NCBI GenBank assembly: GCA_008501835.1
Contig: QQUB01000477.1
Span: 1-5,549, forward strand
Direction of reading: 5' to 3'
Source of the DNA: Bacteroidota bacterium
GTDB taxonomy: Bacteria; Bacteroidota; Bacteroidia; Chitinophagales; Saprospiraceae
DNA: 5,549 bases
A program made the position numbers and the translations under genes. The notes under the pieces are model-generated. The model was not told where the DNA came from. It did no database searches and saw nothing but the letters and a program-made list of their open reading frames with translations. Shown here piece by piece: positions 1 through 5,475 of the stretch; the first letter of the stretch is position 1, and each line of letters opens with the position of its first letter.

Positions 1-597
1 CAAAACATTAACCCCATTGGGCACCGCCAGCATGGATAAACTGCAAAACTGCCCCGGTGAAAAAGATTCGGCTTTCTCATGCTTGTAATATCTTTCATTA
101 TGAGAAAAATGGCTTTCTTCTTCCGGGAACCAAACCATTGTCCCATCAGCAAAGTTTATAGCCATTGATTCACCTTTGACCGTAACCTCTTTGTCCAAAT
201 CACCAACAAAGCGATAGGCAATACCTTCATCATAAGCTCTGAATTCAATCGCATGTTTTTTGAATTCCAGTCTGAGTAAATTACACTTATCAGAGACCTC
301 AGCGGTTTTGATAGGTACAATCGGTTTGTACATCGCTTCAATAGTTTCCCGGTGTTCCTTTTTGATTTTTCCCACCTGAAAGAGCTTGGAATCTTCGGCA
401 ACTTCCATAGCCAGATTGTCCAGGGTGAACAAGTCTTTACCTTTCAAGGTAGCCGACAGGGAAATGCTTTCTTCCACATTGATGGTGGCAGAGATGTTTC
501 CGGAAGGGGAGGTTAAAGTGTATTGTTGAGAGAATAGCCAAATTGTTGAAGTTAACCACAGCACAACAACACCCAATATTTTAATTCCAATTTTCAT
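1..597 (-). CDS. GH97 family glycoside hydrolase, N-terminal part (cut by window edge)
   Basis: This is a leftward gene whose first 199 residues are visible; the rest lies beyond base 1. Residues 1-23 form a signal peptide (MKIGIKILGVVVLWL, ending near FSQ|QY), so the enzyme is exported. The remainder matches the GH97 N-terminal beta-sandwich: an opening YTLTSPSGNISATI strand, a central FRAYDEGIAYRF (119-130), then DLDKEVTVKGE and PEEESHFSHNERYY (about 159-171). Known GH97 enzymes are retaining alpha-galactosidases or inverting, calcium-dependent alpha-glucosidases such as SusB. The N-domain is known to supply a metal-binding glutamate; the E159-E168 cluster is my candidate for it. The catalytic barrel residues that separate the two activities are off the window, so the substrate cannot be called. 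The family usually has about 640-700 residues. The ATG at 597 is chosen because it begins the signal peptide; no Shine-Dalgarno sequence precedes it. It lies 107 bases downstream of a glycosidase-like lipoprotein gene on the same strand and is probably co-transcribed with it. Confidence 0.88.
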   Translation of the reverse strand, partial: MKIGIKILGVVVLWLTSTIWLFSQQYTLTSPSGNISATINVEESISLSATLKGKDLFTLDNLAMEVAEDSKLFQVGKIKKEHRETIEAMYKPIVPIKTAEVSDKCNLLRLEFKKHAIEFRAYDEGIAYRFVGDLDKEVTVKGESMAINFADGTMVWFPEEESHFSHNERYYKHEKAESFSPGQFCSLSMLAVPNGVNVL

Positions 598-642
598 AGT
601 ACCTATTTTTTGAATTAGTTTTTTAATAGTCAGATAAATGAG

Positions 643-662
643 CCAGGCAAATTAATGCCCGG
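643..662 (-). other. Small hairpin between the two leftward glycosidase genes
   Basis: Read on the minus strand, CCGGGCA and TGCCTGG pair over seven positions (one G:U) around the six-base loop TTAATT. No T-run follows, so it does not look like an intrinsic terminator. It sits in the 107-base spacer between the lipoprotein gene stop and the GH97 start. It could be a message-stabilising or processing hairpin within a shared transcript. The stem is short and may be chance. Confidence 0.3.
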
Positions 663-704
663 TGAGCTGGTTACCCGGAATGGGCTCCCATCAATTCTCT
701 CCTT

Positions 705-2222
705 TTATTGCTCAATGCTCACTGCCTCTTCTACCACCTCTACCACAACCGTTTGCCCCGGTTGGACCGTAACTTCAACACCAGTCGTTTTCTGGCCGGA
801 AATTTCATTCCCAAAAAGCACTCTTTGGGGTTCACCATCCACATTGATCGTTTTATGCCGTCCCAAGAAAAAGGCATTCCAGGTAAATACCTCTCCCTCC
901 TTATTAGTTAGTATGGATTTAGATAAACCCGCATGGTGGAGATTCACCTTATTTTGAAATACAGGAACATTTTGAAGTTCCACCCAGGCATCATTATCGC
1001 TTAACCTGGAGACAGTCATAATACTGTTTGTCCGCACATTTGGCCTTATACCCATCAAACCTGTGGCGATTGACCCTACCACAGAAAAGGAAACCTCAGG
1101 ATATTCCCTTCTCTCAGTATTTTCATCACACAAATACAAAAGGGTCTCATAAGCTGCTTCATGTTCGCCATACTGGAAAAAGACCTCCGGTAAATGGGAA
1201 GCAGTTTCAATATTGACCTCCCGGACTTTTTGTTGGAGGTCTTGAAGAGTAGGTTGCCATTTTAAAGAATCTTCTGTCAGTTGGTAAAACAAAACAGATT
1301 TATTCTCTGCAAACTTGAAGGTCCCGTCGTCCATTAAAAAGGTTTTGAAAGACTGCCGTTCTTCATCCCACCATTGTTCATCGATAAAGGTTTTTATGGC
1401 GTTGTATTGTTCTGAATAGTCATTGAACTTTTCATTATCGCCACTTATCTGAGCTATCGCTGCAGCCGAACGAAAAGCCGCAGCCATGATTACCAGCTGA
1501 TCCAGCCCCATGGTCATTCGACCTCCCTGGCCTTCATCATAACCGGGAATACCACGACACACATGGAAGTAATCATTGGAATCTACATTCTCTACCATAT
1601 TCATAAATCGCTTGCGAGTATAAACTTTATCCAAAGAAAGATCCCAGCGATCAATGTAATCTGTCAGTGTTTTTTCATAGAAATTTAAGAAAACCGGATC
1701 CTCGACCATCTGTTTTTCACCTGTCCACAAGTAGTGGTTGTAGGCAGCCTGAAGAATATCAAAATTGGCAGGCAGGTTATACCAGAATTCTTTGTCATTA
1801 CGGTAATCCACCGGCGCCGGCACATCATCCTTATTGATCTCCCAGTAGGAACACCAGTCTTTGGACTCGGAAATGTTGCTTGCGAATTTATACAACATAT
1901 TTGCATTATGTTCATAAAGTCCAAGCACATTGGCGCCGGTCAGCTGATGTGCCACATCACGCATACAAAAGGCCTGCCGGTTAGGTAAAGCGGCTTCATA
2001 CCATTTCCCCACAGGATCCTCTCCATCATGAACATAACTCATAGCTTGTTCATTCGCCCAATCAAAAGCCTCGACGAGGTTTTTATCGGAGGACCTGAAT
2101 TCAAATGCTCCTGTATCATTTTCAAAAGCTAAATCAACAGTGGAATCTTCATTGTTTTGACAGGCGCTTATAAGTAAAAATATACTTAATAAATAAAGTG
2201 GAAGAGCAATCTTTTTTAGCAT
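705..2222 (-). CDS. Exported lipoprotein with six-hairpin (alpha/alpha)6 glycosidase character
   Basis: The gene encodes 505 residues from the ATG at 2222. An in-frame ATG at 2270 would add 16 residues, but the 2222 start directly gives a lipoprotein signal: MLKK, a hydrophobic core, then lipobox ISAC with Cys21. The residues after the cysteine are QNNED; an acidic run there resembles the Bacteroidota surface-export signal, so the protein may sit on the cell surface. Residues of about 45-390 are helix-rich with spaced aromatic and acidic motifs typical of six-hairpin glycosidases: RQAFCMRDVAHQ (82-93), DWCSYWEI (122-129), FWYNLPANFD (146-155), GYDEGQGGR (227-235), HLPEVFFQ (343-350) and RREYPEVSF (371-379). 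FCMRDVAHQ recalls the RD-containing substrate-site motifs of GH125- and GH78-like enzymes. From about 397 the chain looks like a beta-sandwich, as in many GH78-type proteins. I cannot assign a GH family or name the acid and base; D89, D155, D229 and E230 are candidates. The GH97 neighbour supports a role in saccharide breakdown. Confidence 0.72.
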   Translation of the reverse strand: MLKKIALPLYLLSIFLLISACQNNEDSTVDLAFENDTGAFEFRSSDKNLVEAFDWANEQAMSYVHDGEDPVGKWYEAALPNRQAFCMRDVAHQLTGANVLGLYEHNANMLYKFASNISESKDWCSYWEINKDDVPAPVDYRNDKEFWYNLPANFDILQAAYNHYLWTGEKQMVEDPVFLNFYEKTLTDYIDRWDLSLDKVYTRKRFMNMVENVDSNDYFHVCRGIPGYDEGQGGRMTMGLDQLVIMAAAFRSAAAIAQISGDNEKFNDYSEQYNAIKTFIDEQWWDEERQSFKTFLMDDGTFKFAENKSVLFYQLTEDSLKWQPTLQDLQQKVREVNIETASHLPEVFFQYGEHEAAYETLLYLCDENTERREYPEVSFSVVGSIATGLMGIRPNVRTNSIMTVSRLSDNDAWVELQNVPVFQNKVNLHHAGLSKSILTNKEGEVFTWNAFFLGRHKTINVDGEPQRVLFGNEISGQKTTGVEVTVQPGQTVVVEVVEEAVSIEQ

Positions 2223-2530
2223 TTCGCAAGAGGTTTTGGTGATGGGATAAATGTACAGATTTTCCTTCATTTCAAACTTTTTGAAGGTCTGGAATCTGAA
2301 TCGATTTTCTCCAAATAACTCAAGAATGAGGCTGTAACCCTTAAAAACACGTATTTCTACCCTTTTTTCCTCGGTTTCAACCTCGCAATTTTACAGCAGA
2401 CAAATCAAACGACCTCCCCTTTTCGGCTCAAACAGTACAAAACGACCTTGCAATCTCTTTGAAAAAGGTAATAAAGGCCTTCCTCCCTGTCTTTGTACAC
2501 TTCATTTTTTAACACTTAAATTCTATTAGT
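2223..2530. other. Divergent intergenic region
   Basis: These 308 bases separate the leftward lipoprotein gene from the rightward gene at 2531 and should hold promoters for both. I find no perfect Bacteroidota promoter. For the rightward gene, TGTCTTTG at 2488-2495 matches TAnnTTTG in all but one base and would give a leader of about 30 bases, but the nearest TTTG (2458-2461) is 26 bases away, longer than the usual 17-23. The nine bases AAACGACCT occur twice (2407-2415 and 2440-2448), 33 bases apart, and AATCGATT (2299-2306) is a short palindrome. No convincing small gene or RNA was seen. Confidence 0.6.
2273..2280 (-). promoter_or_regulatory. Possible -7 element for the leftward lipoprotein gene
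   Basis: On the minus strand AAAGTTTG differs from the Bacteroidota -7 consensus TAnnTTTG at the first base only. It sits in the context AAGTTTGAAA, also found in the strong promoter at 3512-3519. No TTG or TTTG lies at the right distance upstream, so the assignment is weak. If real, transcription would begin around 2267, making the ATG at 2270 unusable and supporting the start at 2222. Confidence 0.27.
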
Positions 2531-2983
2531 ATGAAAACCATGATTTCACTGATGGCAACGTTTGCCTTTTTGCTGATTTGTTCAATCAACCTACAAGCTC
2601 AGGAAGAAGCTCCGAAGGCTAAAAAGTACGAAAACCCTGAATGGAAAAGAGTAGTTTATATCGATTATCACAGCGGCAAAATGGGAGAAGCCATGGGCAT
2701 TATTAACGATTATTATCGTAAAGCTGCCAAAAAAGCAGGTACCCCTATGCCTTCCATGACAGCAGTTATGGAAACCGGAGAATACGACCTAATGATCATT
2801 TGGGACTTACAGGATGGTGTGGAAGACCTCAACTGGGATATCAGTCCAGGTAACATAAAATGGCGAACAGCTCTGATTGATGTTTGCGGCAGCAAGGAAA
2901 AAGCCGATGAGATCATGGCTGAATATTCCGCATGTGTAAGCTCCGGAAAGAGTGAACTGATCCGCGTTGCACAATTTGATTAA
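2531..2983 (+). CDS. Small secreted protein, likely dimeric alpha-beta barrel fold; function unknown
   Basis: The 150-residue product begins with a clear signal peptide, MKTMISLMATFAFLLICSIN, probably cleaved after LQA at residue 23 before QEEAPKAKK. I do not recognise a named family. The mature part reads as beta-alpha-beta-beta-alpha-beta: strand KRVVYIDYH (39-47), an amphipathic helix MGEAMGIINDYYRKAAKKAG (51-70), strands MPSMTAVMETG (73-83) and YDLMIIWDL (85-93), a second long helix rich in K, E and A (121-137), and the last strand SELIRVAQ (141-148). That order is that of ferredoxin-like dimeric barrels such as ABM or NIPSNAP proteins; this is inference from pattern only. W91, W102 and W111 surround the central loop, and the mature chain has two cysteines, C119 and C135, that could form a disulfide. 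An intrinsic terminator 44 bases after the stop shows it ends a transcript, so it is probably expressed alone from the divergent region. Confidence 0.85.
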   Translation: MKTMISLMATFAFLLICSINLQAQEEAPKAKKYENPEWKRVVYIDYHSGKMGEAMGIINDYYRKAAKKAGTPMPSMTAVMETGEYDLMIIWDLQDGVEDLNWDISPGNIKWRTALIDVCGSKEKADEIMAEYSACVSSGKSELIRVAQFD

Positions 2984-3026
2984 TGACCCTCCGTAAAATA
3001 CTAATTCACTTTATTGAGTAAATTTG

Positions 3027-3062
3027 AAGGCGCAGGAAGAGTTCCTGCGCCTTTTCTTTTTT
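3027..3062 (+). terminator. Strong intrinsic terminator
   Basis: A perfect 12-base-pair stem (AAGGCGCAGGAA at 3027-3038 and TTCCTGCGCCTT at 3042-3053) closes a three-base loop GAG and is followed by TTCTTTTTT. It works in the rightward direction only, because no T-run follows on the other strand. It ends the transcript of the secreted protein gene that stops at 2983 and insulates the membrane-protein gene at 3126. Confidence 0.93.
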
Positions 3063-3125
3063 ACAACAATACCATCTTGTTTCATCAAAGAGTTTCAAGG
3101 CCAGGCAGGATAAACAAAAGCTAAA

Positions 3126-3404
3126 ATGAAATTGTTAAGCAGAACTGAAACCAGGTACCTCAGAAGAAGAAAAAGCCTCAAATTTTCTTTTGTTACCGGA
3201 GTGATAGCAGCTTTATTCGGGTTGATTTTCGTCATTGATGTAACGCTTACTAAGTGCCCACCGGGGATTGAATGTTCCCCAGAAACAATTTGGTGGACGC
3301 TACCTTTTGCAATCTTATTTACCTTTTTGGCCATATTTGGCGGTTTCGTTTTTTTAATTGACGTATTGGTAGTGAAATTGCAGGGGCCTGAATCCAGTAA
3401 ATAA
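3126..3404 (+). CDS. Small two-helix membrane protein; function unknown
   Basis: The 92-residue product has a strongly basic N-terminus (RTETRYLRRRKSLK, 6-19), then hydrophobic segments at about 20-40 and 57-82, joined by a short loop TKCPPGIECSPET. By the positive-inside rule both ends should be cytoplasmic and the loop, with C44 and C50, periplasmic, where a disulfide is possible. The ends of the two helices resemble each other: ALFGLIFVIDVTLTK and AIFGGFVFLIDVLVVK share A-x-F-G, then F-x-I-D-V, then K, suggesting an internal duplication. I recognise no family. No Shine-Dalgarno sequence lies close to the ATG; GGCAGGA is about 20 bases away. A longer open frame covers this stretch on the opposite strand, but it lacks protein-like character and would start inside the next gene. 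The gene lies between a terminator and a separate promoter, so it is probably its own unit; no clear promoter was seen in 3063-3125. Confidence 0.72.
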   Translation: MKLLSRTETRYLRRRKSLKFSFVTGVIAALFGLIFVIDVTLTKCPPGIECSPETIWWTLPFAILFTFLAIFGGFVFLIDVLVVKLQGPESSK

Positions 3405-3432
3405 GCCCCGACGGTGCCTTTAGGTATCACAT

Positions 3433-3473
3433 CCAGGTAACTCCCGACAGGACACCACCTGGTTTGGTGCTGT
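3433..3473 (+). other. Overlapping alternative hairpins upstream of the epimerase promoter
   Basis: One hairpin pairs ACAG (3447-3450) with CTGT (3470-3473) and CACCA (3453-3457) with TGGTG (3465-3469), with a two-base bulge and a seven-base loop. A competing stem pairs CCAGGT (3433-3438) with ACCTGG (3457-3462), mostly the loop of the first, so they are mutually exclusive or form a pseudoknot. No T-run follows. It lies after the membrane-protein gene and 16 bases before the -33 element. It might be a weak 3' end of the upstream message or an operator; chance is possible. Confidence 0.25.
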
Positions 3474-3488
3474 AGGTACCAAATACAT

Positions 3489-3519
3489 TTTGCTACAATA
3501 ATTATTTTCAGTAAGTTTG
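3489..3519 (+). promoter_or_regulatory. Consensus Bacteroidota promoter (TTTG-N19-TAAGTTTG)
   Basis: TTTG at 3489-3492 (-33) and TAAGTTTG at 3512-3519 (-7, matching TAnnTTTG exactly) are separated by 19 bases, the known spacing for the primary sigma factor of Bacteroidota. Transcription should begin near 3525, giving a leader of roughly 45 bases before the ATG at 3572. It is the best promoter in the window and the strongest clue to the phylum. Confidence 0.82.
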
Positions 3520-3571
3520 AAAAGCAGGAATTTATACCGCACTTTTTTCTCATCACACCAACCTCTTCATT

Positions 3572-4759
3572 ATGTCCGACAAAACACATCAACAAAAATC
3601 AAGAAGGGAATTCATCAGCACAAGCCTTAAAGCCGGGATCGCACTGTCTGCGATGGGATCTCCTTTACTGGCTCAAGGAACAGCAACACAAACAGACCTG
3701 CTTTTTCCTGAAAAGCCACATCCGCTCAACATTCTGATTCTGGGAGGCACCAGTTTCCTTGGGCCGCAGCAAATCGCCTATGCCTTGCAAAGAGGTCATT
3801 CCATTTCCATTTTTACCCGGGGAAAAACCCAACCCACCGTGCAAAAGGAGGTTTTCAAAAAGGTGGAACACCTCGTCGGTGACAGAGAAAATAACCTGGA
3901 AGCTCTCAAAGGCCGTAAATGGGATGCTGTAATTGATAATTCGGGCAGACGGGTTAAGTGGACAAAGGCAACTGCCGAATTACTGAAAGATAATGTTGGA
4001 TTATACCTGTATACTTCTTCCACTGGTGTCTATTACCCATATCTTGGCAGGGACATTGACGAATCGACCAAACTGGTTTTGGAAGTCCCGGACGGCATTT
4101 CAGAGATACAGAAATATGAATATGACTATGGTGTAATGAAAGCCAATTCAGAAATCGAAGCCCAAAAAGCTTTTGGGCAGGACAGAACCATCATTGTTCG
4201 TCCAACCTACATGCTCGGGCCCGGGGATAAAACCAATCGTTTCCCCTATTGGCCAATCCGGCTTAATGAAGGAGGCAGGATCATGATACCCGGAAAACCT
4301 GGTGATCAGATCCAATATGCTGACGTCCGGGATGTCGCTCAGTGGATGATCCGTTTGATCGAACTTAGTCAAACCGGTACGTTCAACGCTGTCGGACCTG
4401 CCTCTCCTATGACCATGCCTGTTTTTGTTCATGGGGCACACGCCGTTTTCAATTCTGCGGTCGAATTTGTCCAGATCCGGGATTACAAATTGCTGGCCAA
4501 ACACGGCATCCTTGACCAGGTGCCCTGGATCATGCCTACAGATGACAATTTTGGGTCAGCTTTGATCAGCAATAAAAAAGGTATCCAAAACGGACTCACC
4601 TTTACTCCTCTGGCAGAAACGGTTCGGGATGTTTTCGAATGGCGTGTTTCAGATGCGGAACCTGAGGAAGCCACAAAAAGATGGGAAAAAACCTACCAGA
4701 TGTATAAAACCCGGGAAGCCAAAGCACTGGAAGACTGGGCTGCCAGGCACAGGGATTGA
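3572..4759 (+). CDS. Tat-exported NAD-dependent epimerase/dehydratase-like protein (extended or atypical SDR)
   Basis: The 395-residue product starts with a twin-arginine signal: SRREFIS at 10-16, a mildly hydrophobic stretch LKAGIALSAMGSPLL and a likely cut after LAQ (about 35). The mature part opens with strand NILILGGTSFLG (53-64), the glycine-rich dinucleotide-binding turn in the GGTxFLG form typical of CSP41-like and related NAD(P)-binding epimerase proteins. YTSSTGVY (147-154) supplies the serine/threonine region and YGVMK (186-190) is the YxxxK catalytic pair. RPTYMLGPGD (210-219) and YADVRDVAQWM (249-259) match later conserved blocks of the NAD-dependent epimerase/dehydratase family. 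The substrate is unknown; a nucleotide-sugar or sugar-like ligand is the family expectation. Tat export suits a protein that folds around NAD(P) in the cytoplasm before crossing the membrane. The start is fixed by the Tat signal and the promoter about 50 bases upstream; no Shine-Dalgarno sequence is seen. Two small frames follow closely and may share its transcript. Confidence 0.9.
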   Translation: MSDKTHQQKSRREFISTSLKAGIALSAMGSPLLAQGTATQTDLLFPEKPHPLNILILGGTSFLGPQQIAYALQRGHSISIFTRGKTQPTVQKEVFKKVEHLVGDRENNLEALKGRKWDAVIDNSGRRVKWTKATAELLKDNVGLYLYTSSTGVYYPYLGRDIDESTKLVLEVPDGISEIQKYEYDYGVMKANSEIEAQKAFGQDRTIIVRPTYMLGPGDKTNRFPYWPIRLNEGGRIMIPGKPGDQIQYADVRDVAQWMIRLIELSQTGTFNAVGPASPMTMPVFVHGAHAVFNSAVEFVQIRDYKLLAKHGILDQVPWIMPTDDNFGSALISNKKGIQNGLTFTPLAETVRDVFEWRVSDAEPEEATKRWEKTYQMYKTREAKALEDWAARHRD

Positions 4760-4833
4760 TGAATCAAAATATTAACGAAAGCTTTAAAGACCCGGATAAA
4801 TCATATAATGGGCAATTCCTTAATCCAAAATGA
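4759..4833 (+). CDS. Possible 24-residue leader or coupling ORF bridging two genes
   Basis: An ATG at 4759 shares its A with the TGA stop of the epimerase-like gene (TGATG). The frame stays open for 24 codons (begins MNQNINES, ends FLNPK) and stops at TGA 4831-4833, overlapping the ATG of the next gene as ATGA. The whole 70-base spacer is thus spanned by one frame with overlapping junctions at both ends, the arrangement expected for translational coupling. The peptide has no signal or recognisable motif, and such a short frame can arise by chance, so the product may be meaningless even if the coupling is real. Confidence 0.3.
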   Translation: MNQNINESFKDPDKSYNGQFLNPK

Positions 4834-5297
4834 AATTTAAATTTTTTATAATTTTTATTCTTGGGGCTAGCTTGCTCTATGGGCAAAAGGCAAAGTCCGA
4901 TTTATATTTCAAGGTAGATTCGATAATTAAATATGAATTGAAATTTAAATTTGATTCCCTTAAAAGTGTTGTTCAAAAACCCGAATGGGACACAACTAAG
5001 CAAAGAGGGCTTTACCCAAGTTTTAGCAGCTTCCCGGAACACCCCCCACCTCTAATTATCTTGGATCATACCATATATCAAATTGAAGGTCTAAATGATT
5101 ACAAACTAAGACATGTTGAACGAATAACCGTTTATATGCCTGGAGATTCAATATCAACTTTATTATATAGAAAATCAGCAATAAATGGCACGGTAATTAT
5201 TACTACAAAAAAACATGCAAGAAAAACTAAAAAAAATAATAGAAAGGAAAAAAGACGTAAAATAAGAATCTTCAAAAGGATGACCAGGACGAATTAA
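4830..5297 (+). CDS. Small exported protein with TonB-receptor plug-like core and basic tail
   Basis: The 155-residue product has a signal peptide, MKFKFFIIFILGASLLYG, probably cut before Q19. Residues 73-128 resemble the end of a SusC-type TonB-dependent receptor plug: PPLIILDHTIYQIEGLND matches the 'PLYVVDGVP...LN' pattern, VERITVYMPGDSIST matches 'IESIEVLKDASAT', and LLYRKSAINGTVIITTKK matches 'ALYGSRAANGVIIITTKK'. No carboxypeptidase-like domain or barrel is present; receptors usually exceed 800 residues. From 127 to 153 the chain has 16 Lys or Arg out of 27, which is unusual. The DNA is AT-richer than its neighbours (three 60-base lines counted by hand gave 22-25% GC, against 47% for a line of the epimerase-like gene), which may mean transfer or relaxed constraint. 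It could be a free-standing plug-like module of the kind found in Bacteroidota, or a receptor remnant. The start is supported by the signal peptide. The gene lies 70 bases after the epimerase-like gene with no terminator or clear promoter between. Confidence 0.75.
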   Translation: MKFKFFIIFILGASLLYGQKAKSDLYFKVDSIIKYELKFKFDSLKSVVQKPEWDTTKQRGLYPSFSSFPEHPPPLIILDHTIYQIEGLNDYKLRHVERITVYMPGDSISTLLYRKSAINGTVIITTKKHARKTKKNNRKEKRRKIRIFKRMTRTN

Positions 5298-5375
5298 ATA
5301 ATTAGACGACTCAATAGTCAAAAAATATTAAGGTAGAATTACTTTTTATTAAAATACTTTAAGGCAATTCGCTTT

Positions 5376-5417
5376 AACCACAGAGTCCCCAGAGAAGGCA
5401 CAGGGTTCACTGGGGAC
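5376..5417. repeat. CACAGAG-type intergenic repeat containing an inverted repeat
   Basis: AACCACAGAGTCCCCAGAGA, then AGGCACAGGGTTCACTGGGG, is a degenerate run of 10-12-base units built on CACAGAG. It resembles the ACCACAGAG...CACAGAG elements I know from intergenic DNA of many bacteria, including Bacteroidota. Inside it GTCCCCAG (5385-5392) and CTGGGGAC (5410-5417) are perfect inverted copies; after one A-A mismatch GAA pairs with TTC, leaving a nine-base loop. It lies in an otherwise AT-rich, gene-poor stretch after the plug-like gene. It might end transcripts or fold as RNA, but no T-run follows. Confidence 0.6.
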
Positions 5418-5475
5418 AATATGAAACCATGTGAAACAAATATTATCCAAACAATAGAAATATGAGCTTAAACAT

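Noticed and set aside
156..401. An 81-codon frame on the minus strand in another frame of the GH97 gene
   Set aside because: The GH97 frame has recognisable family motifs throughout this stretch; the other is a shadow.
655..957. A 100-codon plus-strand frame opposite the end of the lipoprotein gene
   Set aside because: It is rich in Ser and Thr from reverse reading of Val and Glu codons and has no support against the long lipoprotein frame.
3095..3595. A 166-codon open frame on the minus strand covering the small membrane-protein gene and the promoter
   Set aside because: It starts inside the epimerase gene, crosses the consensus promoter and the hairpin-rich spacer, and shows no signal, domain or composition typical of a protein. 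The plus-strand frame has clear membrane segments.
4148..4504. A 118-codon minus-strand frame inside the epimerase gene
   Set aside because: It lies wholly within conserved SDR blocks of the plus-strand gene.
4804..4809. TATAAT before the plug-like gene as a -10 box
   Set aside because: The E. coli-type -10 is not the main signal in Bacteroidota, and no matching -35 was seen in this AT-rich spacer.
5307..5318. GACT-CAAT-AGTC hairpin after the plug-like gene as a terminator
   Set aside because: The stem has only four pairs and is followed by A residues, not T, in the direction of transcription.
5323..5370. Approximate direct repeat of AAAATATTAAGG and AAAATACTTTAAGG
   Set aside because: Needs gaps and lies in very AT-rich sequence where such matches are common.
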